Assembly (NCBI GenBank): GCA_003049465.1
Contig: PYSS01000045.1
Location: forward strand, 124,001 to 188,000
Length of the DNA: 64,000 nt
Reading direction: 5' to 3'
DNA from: Magnaporthiopsis rhizophila
Lineage: Eukaryota; Ascomycota; Sordariomycetes; Magnaporthales; Magnaporthaceae
Shown here: positions 10,714-21,680 of the stretch, in pieces
Position numbering within the stretch: position 1 is the stretch's first letter
Layout of the letters: each line of letters starts with the position of its first letter
Translations under genes and position numbers: made by a program
The notes under the pieces: generated by a model
Told to the model about the DNA's origin: nothing
Seen by the model: the letters and a program-made list of their open reading frames with translations, nothing else
The model's database searches: none

Positions 10714-13700
10714 ATGGTTTCTACGAGTGCGTCCTTTGCTAGCGACGCAGCGCCCGATCCTCCGCTAGAGACCGCCGGCAGGGACTTTGTCGCACCGCCA
10801 GAACACGAAGATGGGGGTTTGCCTCCGCTCCATCTCAGGCTCGACTCGACGGCGCCCCCGCCTTATGCCGCCACTCCCATCACCGCCGATGGCCTGCCTC
10901 TCCACGGAGTAGCCTCTAAGGCGGGGCTGCTACACTCAAACTTGCGATCCTCCGGGACCTCGTTGGAAGACGGCGCTGTCCGCTCCGGAACTCCCTTCCA
11001 CATCCCCTTGCCGTACATCACTCCTGGTCAGTTGGCTTTCACTGCCATGCATTTCCTGCCCATGCCTGTTCTCGTCCTCAATAGCATGAAGACAGTAGTC
11101 TTGGCCAACGAGGCCATGGGAAGGATGCTGGGCATCGTTTCTGAGCCCGAGTCGGATGGTTCCGACGACGAAGGTGCCATCTCGGTTCTGGACATGCTCC
11201 GCGGCCAGACCATGTCTCAAGTCGGCATCGATATGTTGCAACAGGGCCGCCTTGTCTGGTTGTCGTGGGAAACTTTCCTAGATTCGGTCGCCAACGACGT
11301 CTGTCACGGCTCGGCGCGGATGCATCCTGCAGACGCCGCCAACAACGGGCGGTCTGCTAACAATCAAGACAGCCGGGACGCGCCGACGCCGCGAGGCGAC
11401 GCTACCTCGCGGCCTACTTGCGTGAGCCCTGAGCCTGCCGCAAATGTCACAAAGACACCGCTGTGTGTCGAGGTCGTCGTCTCCAAGAAGAATTTTGGCA
11501 AGCCGAAAGAGCCTTGGGTTAAGCGGTCGAAGAAACTGGGCCAGGACGCTTACAGCCATGCCAAGATGCTGATCAACGTCTGGGAGGCCGAGGGTCACGC
11601 ATACTTCACCTTGACCTTCACCAGCACCGAGACGAGCTTGACATCGGTGGCGAGCGTTAAGAAGGCTGTCGTCCGGCAGAATATGCTGGATGCGGCTGAT
11701 CGCAAGTCGGTCTACACCGGAAGGCCTTCCTCGGTCAGTGCCTCTAGTCGCGAGTCTAGCGGAAGCGTGCAGCAGAGTCCCAGCGGCCAGGTTATCAACC
11801 TTGGTTTGACACCCTTCCCACCACTTGGGCCGCCCGCTGCGATCCCTGCCTCCAGCACGCCCTCGATCCTACACAAGCTCTTTACCATGAAAGACGCCAT
11901 CCTCGACAATACGCAAATGCCCGTCATTGCAATGTGGAAGGATTCGTCTGTCTCCTTTCCGAACAAGGCCGCGAGGAACCTCTTCATACATCCTGAAGAA
12001 CCGGACCCGCTCCACGAGGGAGTCGGCGTCCTCAGGCACTGGGAGGTCTACGACGAGCATTTCAAACGGAAACTGGAACCATCAGAGTATCCGATATCGG
12101 TTCTCGTGCGCACAGAGATTCCGTTTGCCGGGGTTCGCATCGGAATGTACAATCAAGAAGGCAAGAAGGTGGTGTACGACGTCCTTGGAGAGGCCATCCG
12201 AGACGAGGTGACCGGGGAGTTCGTCGCGGGGGTCGTCACCTGCCGCGACGTCACCAAGATGGCGCAGATGCTCGCGACCATGAGGGAGCTCGAGGACGAA
12301 AAGTTCAGACTAATCTGCGACACGATGCCCCAGCTCGTCTGGACCGCCACCCCGGACGGGAACCACGACTTCTTCAACAGCCGCTGGTACGACTATACCG
12401 GGCTATCCAGGGAAGATTCGATAGGCGTCGCTTGGAAGAATCCGTTCCACCCGGACGACATGCCCGAGCAGGAGAGGCGGTGGAAGGCCTCCCTCGCCAC
12501 CGGAGAGCCCTACGCAATAGAGTACCGGTGTAGGAGCAAAACCGGCGAGTGGCGCTGGTTTCTGGGGCGCGCTCTTCCCCTGCGGGACAAAGATACCCTG
12601 GAAATCACAAAGTGGTTCGGTAGGTGTAACGCCTGGCCCCTCCGAGATCTAGATCGCCAACTCTTTTCCTGCTCAAAACTGCCAGCCGCTCACACCTCGG
12701 ATGTTTGCATCCATCTTTTAGGAACCTGCACCGACATCCACGAGAGTATGGAGGCCAAGTTGGCGGCTAAGCGCTTGAGAGAGCAACTTCTGACCGTCAT
12801 CTCTCATGCGCATGTGACCATCTTCACGGTGGATACGGACCGTAAGGTCACCATGCTGGAGGGCTCGCTGAGCTGGGACGCGACCGGTGAGCGGTACCGC
12901 GACCATGAAGACGGGTCGCGATGGTATCTGGGTCACAACATGTACGAGGTTTTTAATCGGCTTAACTCGCACCTCGAGGACGGCGAGAGGCCGCCTTTCC
13001 TGGAGCCGGTTGAGTCGATCCTCGCCGGCAGGTCAACTGAGGACATCCAGGAGCACGGTATAGGTAGGCATTGAACCCTAACTCGAGCCACAGCGACGAC
13101 CCAACCAATCCCTAGGGCTGACCGATTATTCCCCAATCTCAGACGGTCGCTGGTACCGGACTCGCTTCATCCCGGTCATAGGGAAGACCAAGACACAGTT
13201 CGGCTTCATGGACCGAGAAGGCGCCATCGAGGGTGTTATAGGCGTCATCTTTGACGTCACAGAGCTTCGCGCTCGCGAGATGGACCTGATAGAGCAGGCC
13301 AAAGAGAGGAGACAGCTGGTGGCCAACGAGGCCGCTGCCAAGGAGGCGAGCAGGCTCAAGAGCCAATTCCTAGCAAATGTTAGACAAGACTTCATGCCAG
13401 CCCCTTCCTTCCCCCCTGCTCAGGATATCCTCGAGATGGTCTGACGTTTTATTGAGCCTGAGCAAAGATGTCTCACGAAATACGTACTCCCATAACCGGG
13501 GTTATCGGTATGGCTGAGCTGCTCCTTGACCTCCAATTGGACGTGGAGCAGCGACAATACGCCGAAAATAGTGAGTTCTCTCCGGAAATCTGAAGACCGT
13601 CTCAAAAAAGGCAATGGGGCTCTTAGCCTTGGGCTCGGCCTTCGTGAGATATTAGTCACCATGCTGATGATTCTCGACCACGGCTAGTCTATCGATCTGC

Positions 13701-15537
13701 GAATGCGCTCCTCACCGTCATCAACGACATCTTGGACTTCTCAAAGGTCGAGTCGGGGCGACTGGACATCGAGGAGGTTCAGTTCTCGCTGTCGGTAATC
13801 GTGAGCGATGTCAACAAGATGCTCAGCTTTGCGGCTGAACGCAAGAGCCTGGACTTCCAGTCCGAAATATCTCCCGACGTGGAAAAAGACCTGGTCGTCC
13901 TGGGCGACCCAGGGCGAGTGAGACAGATCATCACGAATCTGCTGACAAACAGCATCAAGTTCACAACGCAGGGCTACGTCAAGTTCTCGGTGCAGAAGCA
14001 CAGGGAGACTCGGTCGACGATTGAGATCAAGTTCGTTGTTGAGGACACGGGCATCGGGATCGAGGAGCAGGTGCGGCAGCGCCTGTTTCAACCTTTTAGT
14101 CAAGGGGATGCCTCGACAGCACGCAAGTTTGGCGGGACGGGTCTGGGCCTGACCATCTGCAAGAACCTGCTCGAGCTGATGAAGGGCCACATGGAGCTCG
14201 AGTCCCAGCTGGGGGTCGGAACCACGGCCACGTTCTGGATCCCCTTCAACAAGCCGCAACACGGCGTGACGCCAGGAGATCTCGTCGAGATCGAAACGCT
14301 GCCCGAAAGGCTGCAGTCCGAGATGAGCGTCTCGCGCAAGAGCTCGACGGACCCTGATCCCCACTCGACTCTCGCGAACATGGGCAGCATGGACGTGGGC
14401 TCAGAGCAGTCGGGCGCAAACAATGCCTCCAGCCTGGCCAGCCGGAGGAGGTCGCTCGTCTTGCCCTCGACGCCGCTCGCGCAGGACCTCGACATGGACG
14501 CGCGAGCCAAGATACACATCCTAGTGGTCGAGGACAACGCCGTCAACCAAGAGATCGCCACCAAGACCATCAAGAGGCTCGGCTTCACCGTCAGCGCCGC
14601 ATGGAATGGCAAGGAAGCGCTCGAGTACCTCGAAAGGGCGCAGGATGGACAGGTTCCGCGTCCCGACATAATCCTGATGGACGTGCAGATGCCCGTGATA
14701 GACGGCTACAGATGCACACACGTGCTGCGGCACCACGCCCCGTACAAGGCCTACGTCAAGCACGTGCCCATTGTGGCCATGACTGCGTCGGCCATACAGG
14801 GCGACCGCGAGAAGTGCAGAAAGGCGGGCATGGACGACTATCTGGCAAAACCTGTGCGCAGTCAAATTCTGGAAAAGATGCTGGTCCGATGGGCCATATC
14901 CAAGAGGAAGAAGCCACTAGGGGCGTCGCCGTCCACGTCATCCGAGTGCTCGGTCCCAGAAGGCCAGTGCGGCGCCACGGATCCCGAGGACCAGAGCGTC
15001 GACAGCGCAAGCGAAGCTGGGCCGATGGCAAACGGGGACCCCCAAACGACCACAGCAGCAGCCGAGAGAAGGCCGTCGATGGGGAAGCGCAAGCCCACGG
15101 CGATCCTCACAACCGACCCCAACGGCGGTCCAAGCCACCGAGAACGGGGCGGGGCCGATGGCGCAGCCGGGCGGCAGCCTGCGGTCACGACTGCTCCACG
15201 ACCAGGTCCCGAGGGCTACGACTTCCCGGTCTACCACCAGCACCTCCTGAGCTCCACAAGCGACGCGCACATCGAGCGACCCCGCAAGGCGCTACGGCTC
15301 GTCGAGGCCAGCGAGCGCGCGCTGCATTCGCGCGACGACAAGCTGGTGGACGCGACCGGGAGCGCCGAGCTCGGGTGGCCGTCGCCGTCTTACTCGCTCG
15401 AATCGCCGGCCGGCGGCGTCCTGGGCGACTCCCTCACGGCGGAGAATATAGAGAAGCTGGGGATGCAAGAGGCGGCCATGCGCCAACAACAGCGCGCATC
15501 GAGCGGCGCCGGATCTACGGGGCGTGTAGCTGATTAG
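10714..15537 (+). CDS. Multi-PAS hybrid sensor histidine kinase
   Basis: Five exons, 10714-12619, 12722-13063, 13143-13378, 13468-13570 and 13688-15537, give about 1478 residues. PAS-like segments lie near residues 100-170, 395-500, 530-645 (a clear PAS/PAC, ICDTMPQLVWTATPDGNHDF) and 655-790. Exon 4 starts exactly at the H-box MSHEIRTPITGVIG; its His is near residue 831. The ATPase domain follows with ITNLLTNSIKF (N-box), EDTGIGI and GGTGLGLTICKNL. A receiver domain spans about 1136-1270, with the phospho-acceptor Asp in ILMDVQMPVIDGYR and the Lys in DYLAKPV. A low-complexity tail of about 200 residues ends the protein. No membrane segment is visible, so a cytosolic sensor feeding an HPt phosphotransferase is expected. 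It lacks the HAMP repeats of the group III osmosensor. The ligand and fungal subgroup are not assigned. The start is the first ATG in frame. Confidence 0.92.
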
Positions 15538-16629
15538 AGAAAGAAGCGCACTCTCGCCATGACCCATCCCTAGGACCATGTTTAGAACCATTTGTGCTGA
15601 TTCCAGCAGTTTTTTTTTTCGTCTCTTTTTTTTTTTCTCATCCCATTCTGTCCCTACTTTATTGTTTGATACCCTCACTTTCTTTCGGGACCTGGGTGCG
15701 TTTTTCCTGTTCTTTCGGGACAAAAAAAAAAGCATGCTTCCTTCTCATCGACCTGCATCGCGTCTTTCGGTTTTTAGTCCAGCATATGAGACATCACGGG
15801 ATTATGATAGAGAAGGGTATGTACACGCATCGAAGGCTTCGGGTTTTTTTTTTCTTCTTTCTTTACTTGCACCTAGCTAGTTCCTAGGTGGGGTTTGGGT
15901 TCCCATCCTGGCTTCCCCTCTTCATTCTTTTTCATTTGGGTTATAGCCCCTGCATTACCCAGCCTCATATTTGGTCCCTCACAGGGCAGAGAGGATTGGA
16001 AGGAAGTGGTAAAAAGAACTAGAAAAAAAAAAAGCAAAACAAAGGGAAAGACAAAAACTTTGTGTCTGTGTGCACAGGAAGGGTTTCTCGGTAAAGTGGC
16101 GGAGTGTTGCTTCTACGTATTTCAAGTCGGCGGCGGCCTGGCACCCGACATCTGGATATCAGAAACCAAAGCAATAGCTTTAATGGTAACATCCTGGCGG
16201 ATTGGAATTGTGAGTTGGACGTGTGTGTGGAGAGCGTGGTGGCATAAATCGGACACTGATGTTTTCTACACGCTATATGTCTATCCTTAAGAATAGCATT
16301 ACCTACGAGTCGAGCCGGAACGGGAACTTCCAATATGCTGCTGTGCCAGGGCAGAGAGGATACGGGTGGACGCCCGTGTGCCTGAGATTGAAACGCATTT
16401 GGAAATTTCTATTCGCTACCCTCCTTTTTTCTTTTGCCTGCCGACTTCCAAAAATAAAAGGGCAAGAGGGTAGATAGGTAGGAGGGTAAATGGCTACTAG
16501 GCTAAGACAGAGACGGACAGACAGACACCCAAGGACTAGACAGCACACCAAACAGCCCCGACAAAGACTAAACAGTGACAGCAAAGTTAACGATACCATA
16601 AACAAGTAGCGACACCCACCCAACTGGGC
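15538..16629. other. Convergent intergenic region
   Basis: This spacer holds the 3' ends of the histidine kinase (+) and the fibronectin III protein (-). It is rich in T runs (about 15609-15640, 15849-15870) and A runs, as expected for facing 3' UTRs. No gene was recognised. Confidence 0.5.
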
Positions 16630-19600
16630 TCAGAGATCCCTCGACGTCCTCTCGGTCACGGGCATCGACGTGGAAGGCGGCCCGTCCGAGTCGGCAACGC
16701 TCGCCCTGTCGAGCTCGAGGGACTCCTTTTCCTTGCCCTTCTTCTTCATCGAGAACCAGCGGTGAGAGCTGCTCATGCGGCTTTCGGGCCGGTCCTTGGC
16801 GCTGCTGCTGCTGGTGCTGTTGTTGTCCTTGTCTTTGCCGTTGTTGCTGCTGCTGTTGTTGCCGCCGCCAAACTTTGACGGCCCCAGCGATGGGCTGCTG
16901 GTGACGCTATCGACGCCGCGCCCAAACATGGCGGCGGCGGCCGAAGGGGACGAGTCACCGCCACCGCTATCGCCAAAGCCGTGGCCGTAGTAGTCGAGGC
17001 TCAAGCCCGACGTGACGGGCAGGCCGGCGTCGTCGAGGTCGCCCATACTGGAGCGGCCGTGGGTGTCCGAGTTTGCCGACACGCTGCCGGGACCCTTCTT
17101 TCCCAGGCGCGAGGTGAAGCTGAATTTGCTCGAGCTGCTCTTGCGGAACAGCTTCTTAACCACGTTGTCCGGGTGGCCGCCGTCCTTGGAGCTGCCGGGC
17201 GTGGATGAGCCGAGGGGCCCGTCCAGCAACGTATTGGAGAGGCTCGTGTCCAGCGTCAGAGACTCGCGCGACTCGGATACGGATGTCTCCGTGTGAACCG
17301 ATATACCGTCGCGCGAGATGCGCGGGTCCGCCGGCGACGTCTCTCCAGCCTGAGACGTGGAGCTCTCGTTAGTCTTGCCTTTGTCCTTGTCTTTACCCTT
17401 GCCTTCCTTGGACTTATCCTTGGACGACTTGAACAAGAGGTTCGTCATGAAGGTGGGCGCCGCAGGGTTGAGCGTCTTGAGCGACTTGTTGGCGCCCGGT
17501 GGTCTGCTACCGATCACCCCAACTTGGCTCGGCAGTGCGCCGTGCCTCAGCAGCGCCTCCTCGTCCAGGATCTCGTCGTCAGCTGAAGCCAGAGTGGTCT
17601 TCAGCACCGACGGCGACCCGTGGATCGAAGGGCGGCGCGAAGGGTTGCGAGACCAGCCGTGTTCGGGCGGCGACCACGGCCACGTCTTGCCGGCAATGAC
17701 ATGCATGTCGGCCGGAAGAGGACCCCAGATGCCCGAGGTGCCCTCGGTCGAGGGCCGCGGCAGGTCCGACGAGGCTATGGAAGCCGGGCGTGGGCTGCTC
17801 GGATCCCTCTCCTGGAAGACGCCGCTCGGGGCTCGCGAGCCGCCAAAGGGGAAGATGTTGCGGGCCGAAAAGCGGCTGGTCGTCGAGGCGGCGGGCGGGA
17901 TCCGCGGATCCGGCTGCACCTCGGGCCCCGTCGAGTTGCGGTTGAACATGCCGTTCCACGACGAGAGGCTCAGCTTTCTCCTGTTGGCCAGGCTCTCGGG
18001 CTCGTCTGACTGGCGTGGGAAGGATTGGCTCTGGCCCGGCTTGAGGCTCCCGAGCGCCGGCCCTTCCATCTCGGGCGGCTTCGAGCCCCTAGACCGCTGG
18101 AACTTCAGCAGACTGGCCAGCGAAGAGCCCTTGCCTTCGGGCTGGGCTATCGGGAGGGGTGGCGACGACAGCGGCGGCGGCCCAAGGTCCCTCGCGCTAA
18201 TCAGCGACCTCCTGTCACCAGGCTCCCCATACTGGGGAAAGGGCAGATTGTGGGTCGAGCCGCGGGGGCTGGACAGCATGCTCATCGACTTGTTGGAGGT
18301 GGAGCCCGGCGACTGAGGATCGTTGGCCGGCGATCGGAGTCGTCGAGGCGGCACGAACGGGCTCTCGTCGGGGCTCGGATCGTCCTCGTCCATGTCCAGG
18401 AAGATGTGCGAGGGCAGGAGCGCCTTGGCCGTCGGGCTGAGAGGCGCGTCTCCCGTCAGCGCCCTGATCGCATCCTCGCGAGACATGCCCGGGTCTGCGC
18501 TCACGTCGGCGGGCAGGGTCATGAACGGGATGGGCGCAAGCCCGGGCGGGCCCGACAGCCGGTTGGCCGAGAAGCCCGGCACCGCGGCCCCCGTGACTTC
18601 CGACACGGGGTAGGCGGCATTCATGGCCGGCGACGGACCGACGGCGACGCCCGGCATGGAGTTGCCGGTCCTGCTCCTCCGCTTCATCTGGCTGCTCAAG
18701 CCGTCGCCGAACTCGACCGCTGACGAGTTGGACTGGGCAAAGAACTCGCGCTGCTGCAACTGCTGCATCTGCTGCAGCTGCGTCGAGATGCCAAGCGTCG
18801 ACTCGTCGAGCTGGCGGGTCCGCTTGTTCTCGTAGTCGAGTGTGGCATGCAGCTCCCTTTCCCGCCTGCTCCACTCCCTACGCGCTTCGGCGTCCTGCTC
18901 CCGCCACTCTGCATCGTCCTCGCCCCCTGGAAGCTTTTTCCTAGCATCTTCCAGCTCCTTGACCTGCGCGCGCCTCTCCTTGAGCTCTGCCTCCATGTTG
19001 CTGCATTCTGTCGACAGCGCCCTGACCTCGCTCCGGAAGCTGTTCTCCTGCGACTTCTTTTCCGCCTGCAGCTTCTCCTTCTCCTTGGCGAAGCTCGCCT
19101 GGTCCCTGCGCATCTCCTCGATGCCTTTTTCGAAGTTCGCCACGCGCTCCGCGAGCTTGGCGCGCTCCGTCTGCTTCTCCTTGAGCAGCTTCTCCTTCTG
19201 AGACTTCCGCTGCAGTGCGTTGCGCATGAGGCGCTCCGTAGTGCCCTGCTCCCGCCTCAGCTTCTCCGTGTGCTCCTCCTTTTTCTTCTGCTCCTTCTTC
19301 TTCTCCTGCTTCTCCGCCTCCATCTCGCTCAGCGTCTGCCTGTGGTCCTCCTCTTCCCTCGCCATCATCTCGGCCAGCTCCTCCGTCTCTCGCAGCAGCG
19401 CCTTGTACTTTTCGCCGAGCAGGTCCATCTGCGCGTCCGTGGGCTCGGCCGTCTCGGCCTCTGGGGGCGGCGGTGGCAGCGGCGGCGGCTGGTCCATGGT
19501 GGCAACAGACGGCGAGTGGCGCCTGCCGACAGTATTTCTCCGCATCCCAGGCACCGAAGAAGGATTGACCTCGCGGGTGCTGGCCTGAGGCGCGGCTTCC

Positions 19601-20691
19601 GACACGGCGGCCGTCTCTACAGCCGGCACGGGACTTCGCGGGGCACCATTCTCGTCCACGACCTCGGTCTGAGAGGACAGACCCTGCTCGTCCGGTGTGA
19701 AATTAGAGGGCAGGCGAGCGTTGCCGAGCTGGGGCCGCCCGTCCCTGGCAAAAGTGCGAAGACGGATGACGCGGCTGCCGGCCTGGAAATTGTTGGCGCC
19801 GACGGCGATGACGCGCACGTTGTAGAAATGGTCCGGCTTGAGGCCCGACACTATGATAAAGTTGTCCTGGTTGCTCGCAATCTCGCCCACTACATGTCCA
19901 AAAACGCCCACCGTCATGGTCAGGAGCCTGCTCTCGGGCCTCGTCTCGGGGTGTTTCGGAGCAAAAAGCCGCAAGGTTTGCCAGCACAGGTTGGTCCGAC
20001 TCACCATTGACTCCATTGACCTGGATGAGGAATTTTTGCACCGGGCGGCTGGGCTGGGCTTTGGTCCAGGTCAGTGTAGCCTTGTCCGCCGCGATTCCCG
20101 TAAGGGAGACATCGGGGCTGTCGGGGACCTCGAGGCCCAGGATGCCAATGAGCTCGGGCACCGGTTTCCAGAGGGTCTGAGACGCCCGGCGGAGGAGCCT
20201 GTTGGGGAGCGCAAGCGGAAAAATCCCACGAATTAGCCAGGTCTAGCTGCCCCAGATGTAGAGGGCCGAGTTATGACGCACCAGACAACGGCGGCGCCAG
20301 TGAACAGCATTCTAGCATTGGACGCGACGAAGCCGGCGAGGAAGCTATCGACCTTGAGGAGCCGGAGCGTGCCGGCGCAGTAGTGGAATGCGTTGACGGG
20401 AACGTCGCGAGCCAGTTGCGGGTCGACGGCCCAGAAAAAGAAGAAGCAGCCGACTAGGACGATGAAATTGAGCTGGGCAGTCTTGGGCCTGTGGTATGTG
20501 GCGGTGGTCTGCGGTCAGTAATCACGCCCCCAAGGTCGAGGGAGAGGGGATGAAGGAAAGTGACTACGTAGGCGCATGAAAAGCAGCAGCGCTTGACGGC
20601 AGGCAAAGACATACTCAGTAAACCACCATGCGACGATGGCGCACAAGAGAAGCAGAGACGGGCCAGCGGTCGTCCAGGAAAGCCATAACAT
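16630..20691 (-). CDS. Membrane-anchored fibronectin type III / coiled-coil protein
   Basis: Four exons on the minus strand, 20691-20615, 20488-20282, 20198-20005 and 19889-16630, give about 1245 residues. Exon 1 starts MLWLSWTTAGPSLLLL and, with exon 2, supplies two or three hydrophobic segments (about residues 10-24, 30-47, 84-96). Exon 3 and the start of exon 4 form one fibronectin III domain (about 105-205: DVSLTGIAADKATLTW, then DNFIIVSGLKPDHFYNVRVIAVG). A long charged coiled coil follows at about 312-480, then about 750 residues of Ser/Pro-rich disorder. Every join keeps frame; the exon 1/2 join needs the acceptor at 20489-20490, because the nearer upstream AG leads to a stop. The layout suggests an endomembrane protein with a large cytoplasmic scaffold. 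The family is annotated only by its domain in fungi as far as I recall; its function is unknown. Confidence 0.85.
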
Positions 20692-21089
20692 ATTTCGGTT
20701 CTATCTCATCGAAACGGCGGACGCGGTGGTGCGGGAGGGCTGCTGCTGGGTGCTCGAGTCGGATGCGTAGTTTGGATGCTGGTTGGAGGAGGGCGGGCGG
20801 GGCTCGACCGATTGTCGGTGTTGCGGTTTTGTTGCTTTTTGGTGGGCTGGAACCAAGGCGACACACAGGGCGATCGAGTCTTTGCGTCAACCACAAGACG
20901 CGGGTGATGTGGTTGGCTGTTGCCGGCTGGCGGGTTGGTGGCTTGCTTGGCTGGAGGTGCGGTGGTCCGTAGTAGCCGCAGAGGGGAAAAAACAGACAGC
21001 TGGAGCTGGGCAAACGCGGCTCAACTTAGCGGCTGTGGCTGACAATACAACACCGAACAATTCGGTTGTGCTGGTGCTGTAAAAATTGA

Positions 21090-21141
<52 letters not shown>

Positions 21142-21680
21142 GGGGGGGGGTACCGTACCCTTGCACGGTCGGACGGAGCCAGTGCGGCAGGGCGATCAAT
21201 CATCCAGAAAAGAAAAGAAAAAGAAAATTTGTAGGTCCGCAATGCAAACTGGAAGGAAACAAAATAAAACAAATCAGAGATTGCAAAGCAAAATTCAATT
21301 CTGACGGCCTGAATGAACGACGCCAAGGGGGACCCCCATGCCAGTCAGCCCGCTGTTCCCGCCCACCACCAGGGCCACGCCACGAGTCGTGCTTGCCGGA
21401 GCAGGGGGCAGGCCGGCGGGCAATTGAGGAAAGCAAGCGCGAGCCCACCCACCCGCACAACTCAATCTTCTCTACCGCACAAAACGGGGGGCGGGCCAAT
21501 CCAAGAGCTCCGTTCGGACCAAGGTTGTGGGGCCTCGCCTGCCAGACTCTCTGTGCTCTTTCCATGACGACTTCAAATTTTACTTCCAAATTTTGCAAAT
21601 ACGGGGGCCAAAATGGCAGGCACACGAATAACAGCACATACTGTTGCATTAGCTAAGCATCTTTATCTTTGTATATCCCG
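20692..21680. other. Intergenic region with long A/G tract
   Basis: This holds the promoter of the fibronectin III gene (starting at 20691 on the minus strand) and the 3' flank of the carboxylesterase gene. The main feature is an A38G17 tract at 21096-21150. No gene was recognised. Confidence 0.5.
21096..21150. repeat. Homopolymer tract A38 then G17
   Basis: Thirty-eight A bases run directly into seventeen G bases, followed by a TACCGTACC motif. A 17-base G run can form quadruplexes, and the tract is also a likely place for sequencing or assembly length error. It sits between two genes transcribed leftwards. Confidence 0.9.

Noticed and set aside
18847..20010. 387-codon plus-strand frame over the fibronectin III gene
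   Set aside because: Leu/Arg-rich complement of a coiled-coil coding region; no independent support.
20500..20520. CGCAG as acceptor of the first intron of the fibronectin III gene
   Set aside because: Joining there shifts frame and meets a stop after about 18 codons; the CACAG 20-odd bases on keeps the membrane segment open.
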